Shown here piece by piece: positions 1 to 8,921 of a DNA stretch of 63,427 nt. Source of the DNA: Bacteroidales bacterium UBA6207 (lineage in GTDB: Bacteria; Bacteroidota; Bacteroidia; Bacteroidales; F082); contig DISP01000043.1 of the NCBI GenBank assembly GCA_002421995.1, positions 1-63,427 of the forward strand, read 5' to 3'. A program made the position numbers and the translations under genes. Each line of letters opens with the position of its first letter. Position 1 is the first letter of the stretch. The notes beneath the pieces are model-generated. The model saw only the letters and a program-made list of their open reading frames with translations, did not search any database and was not told the DNA's origin.

Positions 1-1112
1 AAAAAGCCGAGTATGCCGACAAACTCAAGACTGCCTTCCTGCAAAATATGTCGCATGAAATCCGCACACCATTGAACGGAATCCTGGGCTTTGTTGACTT
101 GCTGAAAGATTCATCATTGAGCACCGAAGACCGCACTAAGTTTTTAGGTATTGTTGAAAAAAGCGGCAAAAGACTTCTCAATACCATAAATGATATACTG
201 GAGATTTCAAAAATCGAAGCCGGACAAGAAAAAACACATCTTTGCGCAGTCAACACAGAAGAGGTTTTGAACTACTTCCTTGAATTTTTCAAGCCACAAG
301 CCTACGAAAAAAATATTCAACTCATTCTGGAAGAACACGTTAAAAACGAAAATGCCATCATCCAAACCGACAAACACAAATTTGAAACCATTCTCAGTAA
401 TCTGATCAATAATGCCTTGAAATTTACCTACAAAGGGAGCATTAAAATCGGTAGTTACCGTGAGTTTGGCAAATTGATATTCTATGTAAGCGACACAGGA
501 TCAGGCATACCCAAAGAAAGGCAACAAGCCATTTTTGATCGTTTTGTGCAAGCCGATCTGAAGATAACGCGTCCGCACGAAGGCTCCGGGCTCGGATTAT
601 CAATCGTCAAAGCCTTTATTGATATGCTTGGTGGTGAAATATGGCTTGATTCAGAACCAGAAAGAGGCTCGGTGTTCACTTTTGCGTTGCCACATATAAG
701 CACAGCCAACGTTTTGGACACGGAAAAACAAGAAAGTATAAAGTCAGATTTCAAGAAGGAATCGCTGATTTTGATTGCAGAAGACGACGAAGTGAGTCAA
801 ATGCTTACCGAGAAAATACTTCGCAAAGAGGGTTTTCGAACAGTATTTGCTTCCAACGGCAACCAGGCTATTGAGCAACTTGTTTTGAAACCCGATCTGA
901 TTCTACTCGACCTAAAAATGCCGGGGCTCAGTGGTTTTGATACCGCAAGAGCGATAAGAATAACCCATCCTGACATTCCGATTGTGGCATTAACCGCATA
1001 TGCCCTTGCAGGAGACCGTGAAAAAGCGCTTTCGGCCGGATGTAATGCCTATATCACCAAACCACTCAACAAAGCTTTGCTGCTGAAAACACTGAAACAA
1101 TTTTTAAACTGA
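1..1112 (+). CDS. Hybrid sensor histidine kinase, 3' part (5' end outside window)
   Basis: The reading frame is open from base 3, so the gene begins upstream of the window; 369 residues are visible. It starts inside the dimerisation/phosphoacceptor helix with the H-box SHEIRTPLNG (base 51 onward). It then has a HATPase domain with N-box (LSNLINNALKFT), G1 (DTGSGIP) and G2 (GSGLGLSI). A C-terminal receiver domain begins about 240 residues after the H-box Met, with acidic pair EDD, phosphoacceptor Asp in LLDLKMPG, the conserved Thr in VALTAY and the Lys in TKP. It should autophosphorylate and pass phosphate to its own receiver; the input signal cannot be read because the sensor part is missing. 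The receiver resembles that of the second hybrid kinase at 39286-41181 (TAYALAGD versus TAYAMAGD), so the two belong to the same broad class. Confidence 0.93.
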   Translation, partial: KAEYADKLKTAFLQNMSHEIRTPLNGILGFVDLLKDSSLSTEDRTKFLGIVEKSGKRLLNTINDILEISKIEAGQEKTHLCAVNTEEVLNYFLEFFKPQAYEKNIQLILEEHVKNENAIIQTDKHKFETILSNLINNALKFTYKGSIKIGSYREFGKLIFYVSDTGSGIPKERQQAIFDRFVQADLKITRPHEGSGLGLSIVKAFIDMLGGEIWLDSEPERGSVFTFALPHISTANVLDTEKQESIKSDFKKESLILIAEDDEVSQMLTEKILRKEGFRTVFASNGNQAIEQLVLKPDLILLDLKMPGLSGFDTARAIRITHPDIPIVALTAYALAGDREKALSAGCNAYITKPLNKALLLKTLKQFLN

Positions 1113-1136
1113 AAAACAGTAAGACTTTGCCTGCTG

Positions 1137-2237
1137 TCAGAGCCGGATGAAAATTTGTTTTTTATACAAAAAATAAACCGGAAGGTAGATCAGCGTGATG
1201 AACAAACCCGCCACCAGCATACTCGCAAAGCGTGGATCGAATCCAATGCTTATGCCGGCTTGCATGAGATGTGCTGACAAAGTCTGTCCGAAAAGAGAAA
1301 CACCATAAAACGGAAACGACAATAATCCGGCAAGCACATAAGCTGTGATGGCATTGGAACCAAAAATGACAAATGGTTTTGCTACAGCCTTATATGATTT
1401 AATATCAATAAAATACATTGCCGAAGCAAGTGTCATTGCTGCGAGACCTGAGGTTGCCAGTACATATGAACTTGTCCAAAGGTTCTTGTTCAACGGAAAG
1501 TTCCAACTCCAGACAACCCCTGCAACAGCAGCTGCAAAACCGGCAACAGACAGCAAAGCCACCTTTTCGAAATCACTTTTTTTGGAGCGGAGCACCGTCC
1601 CGGCAATCATTCCGCAGATTGCACTCACCACAGCAGGAATTGTGCTCAGGAGTCCTTCGGGATCCCAATTGCCATTCCACATCCTGCCCGGAAGCAGGAA
1701 ACCGTCAACCCAGGCAGCCATGTTGATGCCGGGCTCAAACATCGGGCTATCGTAGCCGGGTGTTGGGATCAAGGTCATGATGATCCAGTAAAAAACAAGC
1801 AAACCACCACCAATCCAGGCCAAACGTTTGATATCAAGCCACAGATAAAGCACACCTCCAATCAGGAAAACCAAAGCAATTCGAGGGAGTACACCGGCCA
1901 GCCGTATCTCTGAGAAATCAAATCCGGGATATACATTGAGAAACAAGCCAACAGCAAAAATCTTTAAGGATCGCCATGCAATTTTCCTGATCAGCGGCAT
2001 TTTTGCGGTACCCGACTCAATTTTTCCGGCATAAGCCAACACAATTGAAACACCTACAATAAAAATAAAGAACGGGAAGATTAAATCTGTCGGGCTGATT
2101 CCATTCCAGGCTTTATGCAGGAGGGGCGGATAAACAAATTCCCAGCTGCCAGGGTTGTTCACCAAAATCATGGCAGCAATTGTAAACCCACGCAGTGCGT
2201 CCAGGGCAATAAGTCGTTGATTCGTTCGTAACATCAT
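1137..2237 (-). CDS. NagX/HGSNAT-like multi-pass membrane protein (DUF5009-type acyltransferase family)
   Basis: A 366-residue polytopic membrane protein. It opens with the family signature LIALDALRGFTIAAMILVNN and has about ten hydrophobic segments, including PTDLIFPFFIFIVGVS. The family contains the human lysosomal heparan-alpha-glucosaminide N-acetyltransferase, and bacterial relatives called NagX occur in N-acetylglucosamine gene clusters. The true substrate is unknown. It is divergent from the GH29-GH20 pair, and GH20 releases hexosamine, which fits a role in GlcNAc handling (inference). The frame stays open to 2393, but a TAnnTTTG element at 2260-2267 and the family N-terminus place the start at the ATG at 2237 (or the adjacent ATG at 2234). 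Confidence 0.82.
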   Translation of the reverse strand: MMLRTNQRLIALDALRGFTIAAMILVNNPGSWEFVYPPLLHKAWNGISPTDLIFPFFIFIVGVSIVLAYAGKIESGTAKMPLIRKIAWRSLKIFAVGLFLNVYPGFDFSEIRLAGVLPRIALVFLIGGVLYLWLDIKRLAWIGGGLLVFYWIIMTLIPTPGYDSPMFEPGINMAAWVDGFLLPGRMWNGNWDPEGLLSTIPAVVSAICGMIAGTVLRSKKSDFEKVALLSVAGFAAAVAGVVWSWNFPLNKNLWTSSYVLATSGLAAMTLASAMYFIDIKSYKAVAKPFVIFGSNAITAYVLAGLLSFPFYGVSLFGQTLSAHLMQAGISIGFDPRFASMLVAGLFITLIYLPVYFLYKKQIFIRL

Positions 2238-2259
2238 ATACTTGATTCTAAAAGACCTG

Positions 2260-2267
2260 CAAATGTA
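2260..2267 (-). promoter_or_regulatory. -7 promoter element (TACATTTG) for the NagX-like gene
   Basis: An exact match to the Bacteroidota sigma-ABfr -7 consensus TAnnTTTG, 22 bases upstream of the chosen ATG at 2237. It rules out the upstream extension of the frame as coding. Confidence 0.55.
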
Positions 2268-2417
2268 GAACAAGCCCCGGATACTATCCGCACAAATGTC
2301 AAAGAAAAGTGAACAATAATCTGCTGACAAATTGTGATTTTTTTTAGCTTTACACAGAATGTGTTCATAACATAAAAGATATACAAACATCATTGTATCA
2401 ACATATTAAATAATCAG

Positions 2418-4220
2418 ATGCGGCGAATCTCCACTTTTATCCTCTTTTTTTTCATCCTTGTCGGAAATGCTTTTTCACAAGATTCGGCATATACGTGGGA
2501 AGCGCTGCGTGAGCGGCCATATCCGCAATGGTTTAAAGATGCAAAACTTGGTGTTTTCATTCATTGGGGTATCTATTCCGTGCCTTCCTATGGAGGAGCC
2601 GAAAGCTACGGCGAATGGTTTCTGAGAGGCATTCAAACAGGTGCAAAAACGCGGCTTGATTTCATGAAAAAAAACTATGGCTCCGATTTTCAATACAAAG
2701 ATTTTGCTCCTCTTTTCAAGGCCGAGCTTTTTGATGCTGATGAATGGGCAGAAATATTTAGAGGTTCGGGTGCAGGCTATATCGTGATGGTTTCAAAACA
2801 CCACGATGGCTATTGCCTGTGGCCAAGCAAATATGCCCCCGCCTGGAACAGCATGGAAAATGGCCCCGGGCGCGATTTCGTCGGCGAACTTGGCGAGGCT
2901 GTCAGAAAAAAAGGACTTAAGTTTGGCTTGTATTATTCACTTCCTGAATGGAACAGCTCTTTGCACGCGTGGCACACCGATCCGCCCGACTCCATTGGAA
3001 GATACGTTGAAGAGCATATGATTCCGCAGTTTAAAGAACTCATCGGAACTTACAAACCCGAACTGGTTTTTACGGATGGAGAATGGTTCAATTCGGCAGA
3101 GCAATGGCATGCCCGCGAGCTCATTTCATGGTATTTTGATCAGGTTGGTAATGATGCCATCGTGAACGACCGCTGGGGACATGGCGCTGACATTGGATTT
3201 CTAACTCCCGAATACAGCTCGGGAGGATTGCAAACCAGCCGTCCATGGGCCGAAGTGCGGGGTCTGGGAAGGTCATTTGGGTTGAACAGAAACGAGAAAC
3301 TTTCGGCCTATATGTCCTCAACAGAACTTATTCAACTTTTTGTGAGAACAGTGGCCAATGGAGGCGGATTGATCATCAATGTGGGGCCGGCTGCCGACGG
3401 ACAAATCCCTTTGCTGCAGCAAGAGCGGTTGCGTGATCTTGGCAACTGGATCAATATCAATCAAGAAGCTATCTATGGGGCAAGTGCACATTCCGTCACC
3501 GGACAGGAAAAAGCAGTCACTTTGAAACGTGTTGATCCCCGGGTTGATTTTGACTGGGTTCGCAACACGCCCGGATACCCGGTTGTTGAAGACAATTTCA
3601 CAGCCACCTGGACCGGTTTTTTAAAAACAGATGTTACGGAAACTGTCACAATTTCGGCAAGAGCCGATGACGGTATTCGTGTTTATTTGAATGCGAAACT
3701 TCTGCTGGATCAATGGGAAACAGTGGCCGGAGAAAATAACTCTGAAGCCATGCGCAATAATCCGGCAGCAAAAACAGATGGAAAAGTAAAGCTCGTTGCC
3801 GGGAAATTCTACCCCATCAAAATTGAATACCACGAAAAACATCAAAATGCATCGGTGTCCCTATCGTGGGAAGGCAACTCTTTTGAACAGCAAATCATTC
3901 CCCGGCAAAATTTGTTTACCGATAGCCTTCAATCAAAAGGAAACGGATTAAATGCTGAATACACTTCCATGCGGCAGCACATCGCTTTTACAACGAACAA
4001 AGGCAATCTTTACGCCATCACCTTTGAATGGCCGGAACAATTTCTCGAACTTCAACTTGCTGCCCCACACACCGAAACAAAAATTTCCTTGATCGGTCGT
4101 GATGGATATCTTCCCTGGACTTACGAAGAAAATAAACTCAAAATAGATATCTCAGGTGTCAAATTCAGCGAGATGAAAAATTGTTCAGCCTGGACTTTTA
4201 AGATTGAAAATTATTTATAA
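2418..4220 (+). CDS. Secreted alpha-L-fucosidase, GH29, with inserted PA14 domain
   Basis: 600 residues with a signal peptide ending near residue 20 (GNAFSQ). The GH29 barrel runs over about 25-350, with KLGVFIHWGIYSVPS, the SKHHDGYCLW motif and the expected nucleophile Asp220 in ELVFTDGEW. It should remove alpha-linked L-fucose from glycans in the periplasm or outside the cell. The usual C-terminal beta-sandwich is split: after INQEAIYGAS (about 350) a PA14-like domain occupies about 372-505 (ATWTGFL, ISARADDGIRVYLN), and the sandwich resumes at about 517 (IAFTTNKGNLYAITFEWPE). GH20 follows 22 bases downstream on the same strand, suggesting co-transcription. A near-match to the -7 element (TAGCTTTA, 2345-2352) lies upstream. 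Confidence 0.93.
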   Translation: MRRISTFILFFFILVGNAFSQDSAYTWEALRERPYPQWFKDAKLGVFIHWGIYSVPSYGGAESYGEWFLRGIQTGAKTRLDFMKKNYGSDFQYKDFAPLFKAELFDADEWAEIFRGSGAGYIVMVSKHHDGYCLWPSKYAPAWNSMENGPGRDFVGELGEAVRKKGLKFGLYYSLPEWNSSLHAWHTDPPDSIGRYVEEHMIPQFKELIGTYKPELVFTDGEWFNSAEQWHARELISWYFDQVGNDAIVNDRWGHGADIGFLTPEYSSGGLQTSRPWAEVRGLGRSFGLNRNEKLSAYMSSTELIQLFVRTVANGGGLIINVGPAADGQIPLLQQERLRDLGNWININQEAIYGASAHSVTGQEKAVTLKRVDPRVDFDWVRNTPGYPVVEDNFTATWTGFLKTDVTETVTISARADDGIRVYLNAKLLLDQWETVAGENNSEAMRNNPAAKTDGKVKLVAGKFYPIKIEYHEKHQNASVSLSWEGNSFEQQIIPRQNLFTDSLQSKGNGLNAEYTSMRQHIAFTTNKGNLYAITFEWPEQFLELQLAAPHTETKISLIGRDGYLPWTYEENKLKIDISGVKFSEMKNCSAWTFKIENYL

Positions 4221-4242
4221 CCCCCCATAACCCACATTCAAT

Positions 4243-6546
4243 ATGAAAAAAGACCTGAAACTTCTTGTTGTTTTTCTGATCATTGCTTTGAAAACGGCAG
4301 CCCAGCTTCCTTTGATCCCCTACCCTGCTCATGTAAGCATCAAAGATGGATCTTTTCAGTTTAGCAATAAAACCAAACTCCTGTATGATAGTCCGTTACT
4401 TGCATCTATGGCAGATGCATCAGCAATAAAATGGTCAGCAGCAAGCACATTGCAAATCGAAAGTTTAGAACACAGGAATGGCACTATTGAGCAATCTGTG
4501 TTGCTTTCGTTGAATCAGCCTTTTGATGATGAATTGGGGATGGAAGGATATCAGCTGGATATTCTGGCCTCAAATGTGGTTCTCAGCGCCAACACGCCGG
4601 CAGGAATCCGTTACGGATTGCAGACCATCGGTCAATTGCTTGATGCCACCACCGATGCGAAGATCAGCTGTGCCACAATTGTTGATTTTCCGCGTTTTTC
4701 CTACCGTGGAATGCACCTTGATGTTTCGCGTCATTTCATGCCGGTTAGTTTGATTTATACACTTCTCGACGAACTTGAACAGCACAAAATGAATGTCTTT
4801 CACTGGCATTTGGTTGACGATCAGGGATGGAGAATCGAAATAAAAAAATACCCCAAACTGACCGAAGTGGGTGCCTGGCGCGAAGACCGTTCCGATTTGC
4901 ACTGGAACGACAGGCCGCTGAGCAAAAAAGATGCCCTGAAAAATATTGGCGGTTTTTATACCCAGGACGAAATCAGGGCAGTTGTTGCATATGCTTCACA
5001 AAAAAACATTACCGTAATTCCTGAAATTGAGATGCCTGCGCACGTCATGTCGGTGCTGGCCGCATACCCCGAACTCTCCTGCACAGGCGAAAATCTTGGT
5101 GTACCTCCCGGCGGCGTTTGGCCCATCACACATATTTATTGCGCCGGAAAGGAAGAGACCTTCCTGTTTCTTGAAAATGTGCTGACCGAAGTGATAGATT
5201 TGTTTCCTTCCAGATACATACACATTGGCGGTGATGAAGCCGACAAAACTAACTGGAAAAAATGTGCTCATTGCCAGAAAAGGATGAAAGATGAAGACTT
5301 GAAAGATGAACATGAGCTGCAAAGCTATTTCATACACCGAATTGAGAAATATCTGAATGCACGCGGACGAAACATCATAGGATGGGACGAAATTCTTGAA
5401 GGCGGACTTGCACCCAATGCCACTGTCATGTCGTGGCGGGGCGAGGAAGGCGGAATAGCTGCGGCCAAAATGGGTCACAATGTGATCATGACTCCAGGTT
5501 CACATTGCTATTTCGATCATTATCAAGGCGATCCTTCTATTGAGCCGCTTGCCATCGGTGGATATACGCCCTTGTCGAAGGTTTATAGTTATGAGCCTGT
5601 TCCCAAAGAGCTTACAGCTGAAGAATCTCGTTTTGTCCTTGGAGCTCAGGCCAACCACTGGACAGAATACATGCCTGTTGGCACACATGTTGAATACATG
5701 GCTTTTCCCCGTTTGGCTGCACTTTCCGAAGTTTTATGGTCACCAAAAGAAAGCCGTGACTGGGACAGTTTTGCCCGAAGATTGCCCTTTCAGTTTGATC
5801 GTTATGCAAAAAGAGGAATAAATGCTGCAAAAAGCACTTATCAGGTTCAGATAAAAGCAGTACGGGCCTCGAAGGGGAAAGGTCTCGAAGTTTCGCTGAG
5901 CACTGAGATTCCCGGAACCGAAATCCGCTATACTAGCGATGGAACTGAACCAGGTGCTAACGATAAAATATACAATAAAGCGTTGTTTATCAATAATACA
6001 ACAACAATAAAAGCAGCTGGTTTTAGTAATGGAAAACAACTTGGAGCAGCAACAAGTCGTTTGTTTACGATCCACAAAGCTTTTGGAAAAGCATTGAAGC
6101 TCAGCAACGAGCCGGGAGAGCAGTACAAAGCCAACGGTGAAGCCAGCCTGGTTGATGGTGTGACCGGAACAGTGAATCACAACGATAAAAACTGGCTGGG
6201 ATTTTATGGTAAAGACCTCGAAGCAATCATTGATCTTGGAAAAACCGAAACTTTGCACAATGTATGGATCGAAACACTGCACAACAGCAGTGCATGGATA
6301 TTTGCACCCGGCGAAGTCACCGTTTCGTTTTCGGAAGATGGCAAAAAATATTCCGAGGCTGCTCCACTTAACATTGCTCCCTGTGATCAGTCGCGAAACA
6401 GGCAAACCATCGCTGCACAAGCATCAGTCAATGCCGAGGCAAGATATGTGAAAGTTATTGCAAAAAACCATGGTCAACTCCCTGAAAATCATCCGGGAGC
6501 TGGCAAAGATAGCTGGCTTTTCATCAGCGAAATTGTTGTGGAATAG
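4243..6546 (+). CDS. Secreted beta-N-acetylhexosaminidase, GH20, with C-terminal binding modules
   Basis: 767 residues with a signal peptide ending at about residue 21 (LKTAAQ). A GH20 N-terminal domain (about 22-150) precedes the catalytic barrel, with FHWHLVDDQGWR at 186-197 and the catalytic Asp331-Glu332 pair in HIGGDEADKTNWK. A chitobiase/hexosaminidase C-terminal domain (about 545-610, IRYTSDGTEP) and an F5/8 type C (CBM32-like) domain (about 620-767) follow. It should remove terminal beta-GlcNAc or GalNAc by substrate-assisted catalysis. It probably forms one transcript with the upstream GH29. The same two C-terminal modules recur in the GH92 protein at 33684-36620. Confidence 0.94.
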   Translation: MKKDLKLLVVFLIIALKTAAQLPLIPYPAHVSIKDGSFQFSNKTKLLYDSPLLASMADASAIKWSAASTLQIESLEHRNGTIEQSVLLSLNQPFDDELGMEGYQLDILASNVVLSANTPAGIRYGLQTIGQLLDATTDAKISCATIVDFPRFSYRGMHLDVSRHFMPVSLIYTLLDELEQHKMNVFHWHLVDDQGWRIEIKKYPKLTEVGAWREDRSDLHWNDRPLSKKDALKNIGGFYTQDEIRAVVAYASQKNITVIPEIEMPAHVMSVLAAYPELSCTGENLGVPPGGVWPITHIYCAGKEETFLFLENVLTEVIDLFPSRYIHIGGDEADKTNWKKCAHCQKRMKDEDLKDEHELQSYFIHRIEKYLNARGRNIIGWDEILEGGLAPNATVMSWRGEEGGIAAAKMGHNVIMTPGSHCYFDHYQGDPSIEPLAIGGYTPLSKVYSYEPVPKELTAEESRFVLGAQANHWTEYMPVGTHVEYMAFPRLAALSEVLWSPKESRDWDSFARRLPFQFDRYAKRGINAAKSTYQVQIKAVRASKGKGLEVSLSTEIPGTEIRYTSDGTEPGANDKIYNKALFINNTTTIKAAGFSNGKQLGAATSRLFTIHKAFGKALKLSNEPGEQYKANGEASLVDGVTGTVNHNDKNWLGFYGKDLEAIIDLGKTETLHNVWIETLHNSSAWIFAPGEVTVSFSEDGKKYSEAAPLNIAPCDQSRNRQTIAAQASVNAEARYVKVIAKNHGQLPENHPGAGKDSWLFISEIVVE

Positions 6547-6594
6547 AAAGACTATCTGCTGATTATTTAGGGTTTGCCGAAAATGTTTTGTGCC

Positions 6595-6714
6595 TGAGCT
6601 TTAATTTTGAGGGCGAGGCATGTGCAGAATGATTATCAGGTTTTACTCATGTAAATGACTGACATGCATGATGTACATTACGAAGCCATCGGAATTAATG
6701 ACAAGTACTATTTA
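6595..6714. repeat. Short dispersed repeat, copy 1 (3' flank of the T9SS-sorted gene)
   Basis: Bases 6595-6614 are identical to 23632-23651 (20 of 20). Bases 6689-6714 match 23661-23689 (TCGGAATTAA, one mismatch, GACAAG, a 3-base gap, TACTATTTA). The second block begins at the stop codon of the minus-strand gene in both copies. About 74 bases separate the two blocks here, against 9 in copy 2. Function unknown. Confidence 0.6.
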
Positions 6715-7709
6715 ACCAATAATCTGGCTGACTGCGTTCCTGACTTAATAAGGTACAAGCCTCCGGCGATGCCATCCAGACTCAGTTTTACCACTGAGGA
6801 AGCTTCGTTGGCCGGCGACAGCTCACGTATTACCCTTCCCTGAGTGTCAAGCAACAGAATGCTTTCATTCTCATTTTTCGTACTTGAAATATGGACAAAT
6901 GAGGAGGCAGGATTTGGGAAAATGAATAAATGATCTGTGCTCTCCATCATCTCAGTGGCACCTACAAGGTTGTTGAAATGGGTTGTTACTTCGCTGAAAA
7001 GTTGCAGACGGTGTGCTTCGGTATCCATCAGCGATGGATCGAAAAAGAAAGAAAGGGTCTGAAAACTTCCATTATCTTTGTATATAGCTGATGCGTAATT
7101 ACTTAGAACGTAATCCTGCGGCCCCATCATATACACCTGTACGCTTTCCCCGGCAGCGACCATGGCATCAACCCACCACAGGGTAGTATAAATCCAGCTT
7201 ATCGGATTCGTGGTCAGCCAATCAATTCCCGGGGCAAGATCAAGCTGTGGCACTCCCAAAGAGCCGTCATCGCCATAGGATTGCGCGTGGTATTCGGCCA
7301 CACCCAGATAATCATAGACAAAATCGCCCGACTGAAAAATCCAGGGAGTACCAAAACGGTCATACATTAGATCTGTTCCCATCACCCACAGTCGGCCACC
7401 TTGCTCCAGGTAAAGTTTCAACTGTATATTGTCGCTGTCGGTTCCATTCCAGAACCAACGGCCAACGCCATCACCTCCACAATACCACACAACAAGGTCG
7501 TAAGGCTGCATTTCAAGTAGCTCAGGTGAGCGGTTTTCTGCCACTGCATCAAAAACGGTAATGCTATGACCTGTCTGATTCAATGTGCTAAGCACCGTTT
7601 CGGTGTTTGGCGGGTAAACCCCATTGTCGTTCACAAAAAGAACATTCATTTGTGCTGACGATACCATCACGGCTAAAAGAGAAATAAAAAGGGTAATTGT
7701 TTTTTTCAT
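6708..7709 (-). CDS. T9SS-sorted secreted protein of unknown function
   Basis: 333 residues with a signal peptide (VMVSSAQ, cut near residue 19). An N-terminal region of about 240 residues begins MNVLFVNDNG and contains YDLVVWYCGGDG and LYLEQGGRLWVMG. This is the look of a flavodoxin/ThuA/GATase-like Rossmann fold in which a file name or event is compared (an impression from pattern, not a database match). The last 75 residues are a type A T9SS sorting domain (IFPNPASSFVHI ... GLYLIKSG). It is therefore expected to cross the outer membrane through the T9SS. A TAnnTTTG element lies at 7746-7753. The 3' flank carries the repeat at 6595-6714. Confidence 0.85.
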   Translation of the reverse strand: MKKTITLFISLLAVMVSSAQMNVLFVNDNGVYPPNTETVLSTLNQTGHSITVFDAVAENRSPELLEMQPYDLVVWYCGGDGVGRWFWNGTDSDNIQLKLYLEQGGRLWVMGTDLMYDRFGTPWIFQSGDFVYDYLGVAEYHAQSYGDDGSLGVPQLDLAPGIDWLTTNPISWIYTTLWWVDAMVAAGESVQVYMMGPQDYVLSNYASAIYKDNGSFQTLSFFFDPSLMDTEAHRLQLFSEVTTHFNNLVGATEMMESTDHLFIFPNPASSFVHISSTKNENESILLLDTQGRVIRELSPANEASSVVKLSLDGIAGGLYLIKSGTQSARLLVK

Positions 7710-7745
7710 CGCAGTATTTATTGGTTAAGTTTCAACTGTACATTG

Positions 7746-7753
7746 CAAAATTA
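7746..7753 (-). promoter_or_regulatory. -7 promoter element (TAATTTTG)
   Basis: An exact TAnnTTTG match on the minus strand, 36 bases upstream of the ATG at 7709. Confidence 0.5.
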
Positions 7754-7924
7754 AGCAATTGAACAAAACGCGTGTCCGGGGAACAAAACAATCACTCAAT
7801 TGTTTAAAAAAAATAACATCAGGCACTATTTAAGTGAAAAAGTATTTGCCCAGTCAAAGAGTTCAACTAATTTAGTGGCTTCAAAACAAAAAAATAGATC
7901 ATAAACACTAAGCACCGCAATAAT

Positions 7925-8920
7925 ATGGCAGATTTAACATGTAATTATCTGGGTATCAAACTTAAAAGTCCGATCATTGCAGGAAGTTCGGGCTTCACCG
8001 ATTCTGTGAAAAAGTTAGTTCAGCTTGAACAACAGGGTGTTGGAGCAGTGGTGCTGAAATCTATTTTTGAGGAAGAAATCACCCATGAGTATGACAAAGC
8101 ATTGCGCGAAGAAGCCGATAACACAGGGCGCGAAGAATTTTTGGATTATCTGGATGTGCGCATCCGTCAGGAAAACATCAGTAAATATATTCAGCTTATC
8201 AAAGACGCAAAAAAACAACTCAGCATTCCGGTTATTGCTTCGATCAATTGCAAATCAGCCTACGAATGGATGAGTTTTGCAGAGGAAATTCAGAATGCCG
8301 GAGCTGATGCATTGGAACTCAATGTATTTGTATTGCCCAGCACAATTGGCAGGACAAGCGAGGAAAATGAAAAAATATATTTCGAGATAATAAAACAGGT
8401 GAAAAAACGCATCCACATACCTGTTGTGATGAAGATCAGTTTCTATTTTTCAAACCTGGCGCAATTCGTTCACGATCTTTCGCATTCGGGAGTGAAGGGT
8501 TTGGTTCTGTTCAATCGTTTTTACAGTCCCGACATAAATATTGATACACTGGAAGTTACACAGAGTAATGTGTTGAGCTATCCTGGTGAAATTACAATGC
8601 CGCTGCGCTGGATTTCGATGTTATCAGGCAAAATCCCTGTTGATCTTTCCGCCTCAACAGGTGTTGCAGATGGTAAATCTGTTATCAAGCTTCTTCTTGC
8701 AGGAGCCTCAACCGTTCAGGTGGCATCGGCACTCTACCGTCACGGCATCGGCTTTCTTGGCATTATGCATAACGAACTGCGCGAATGGATGGACCAGCAG
8801 GGTTTTGAAACCATTGACGACTTCAAAGGAATGCTGAGCCAGTCGCGTTATGAAGACCCGGGCATTTTTGAGCGGGTTCAATTTATGAGATATTTTAGTG
8901 ACAAAGACAGCCACAACTGA
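7925..8920 (+). CDS. Dihydroorotate dehydrogenase-like flavoprotein, probably not a true PyrD
   Basis: 331 residues with the overall DHOD TIM-barrel layout: MADLTCNYLGIKLKSPII at the start, VIASINCKSAYEW, VVMKISFYFSNL, and the C-terminal phosphate/FMN loop IPVDLSASTGVADG ... GASTVQVASALYRHG. The block that carries the catalytic Cys or Ser in real DHODs (N-x-S-C-P-N or equivalent) reads ELNVFVLPS at 131-139, so the usual base is absent. It is likely an FMN-binding oxidoreductase of unknown substrate. It heads a tight operon: the LOG-family gene begins one base after its stop. Confidence 0.85.
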   Translation: MADLTCNYLGIKLKSPIIAGSSGFTDSVKKLVQLEQQGVGAVVLKSIFEEEITHEYDKALREEADNTGREEFLDYLDVRIRQENISKYIQLIKDAKKQLSIPVIASINCKSAYEWMSFAEEIQNAGADALELNVFVLPSTIGRTSEENEKIYFEIIKQVKKRIHIPVVMKISFYFSNLAQFVHDLSHSGVKGLVLFNRFYSPDINIDTLEVTQSNVLSYPGEITMPLRWISMLSGKIPVDLSASTGVADGKSVIKLLLAGASTVQVASALYRHGIGFLGIMHNELREWMDQQGFETIDDFKGMLSQSRYEDPGIFERVQFMRYFSDKDSHN

Positions 8921-8921
8921 G

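Noticed and set aside
4996..5478. A 160-codon antisense frame in GH20
   Set aside because: It lies within the catalytic domain of GH20, so it is a chance shadow.
5740..6420. A 226-codon open frame antisense to the GH20 gene
   Set aside because: It lies wholly within a well-supported GH20 gene, its composition is rich in Cys, Phe and Ser, and no domain is recognisable.
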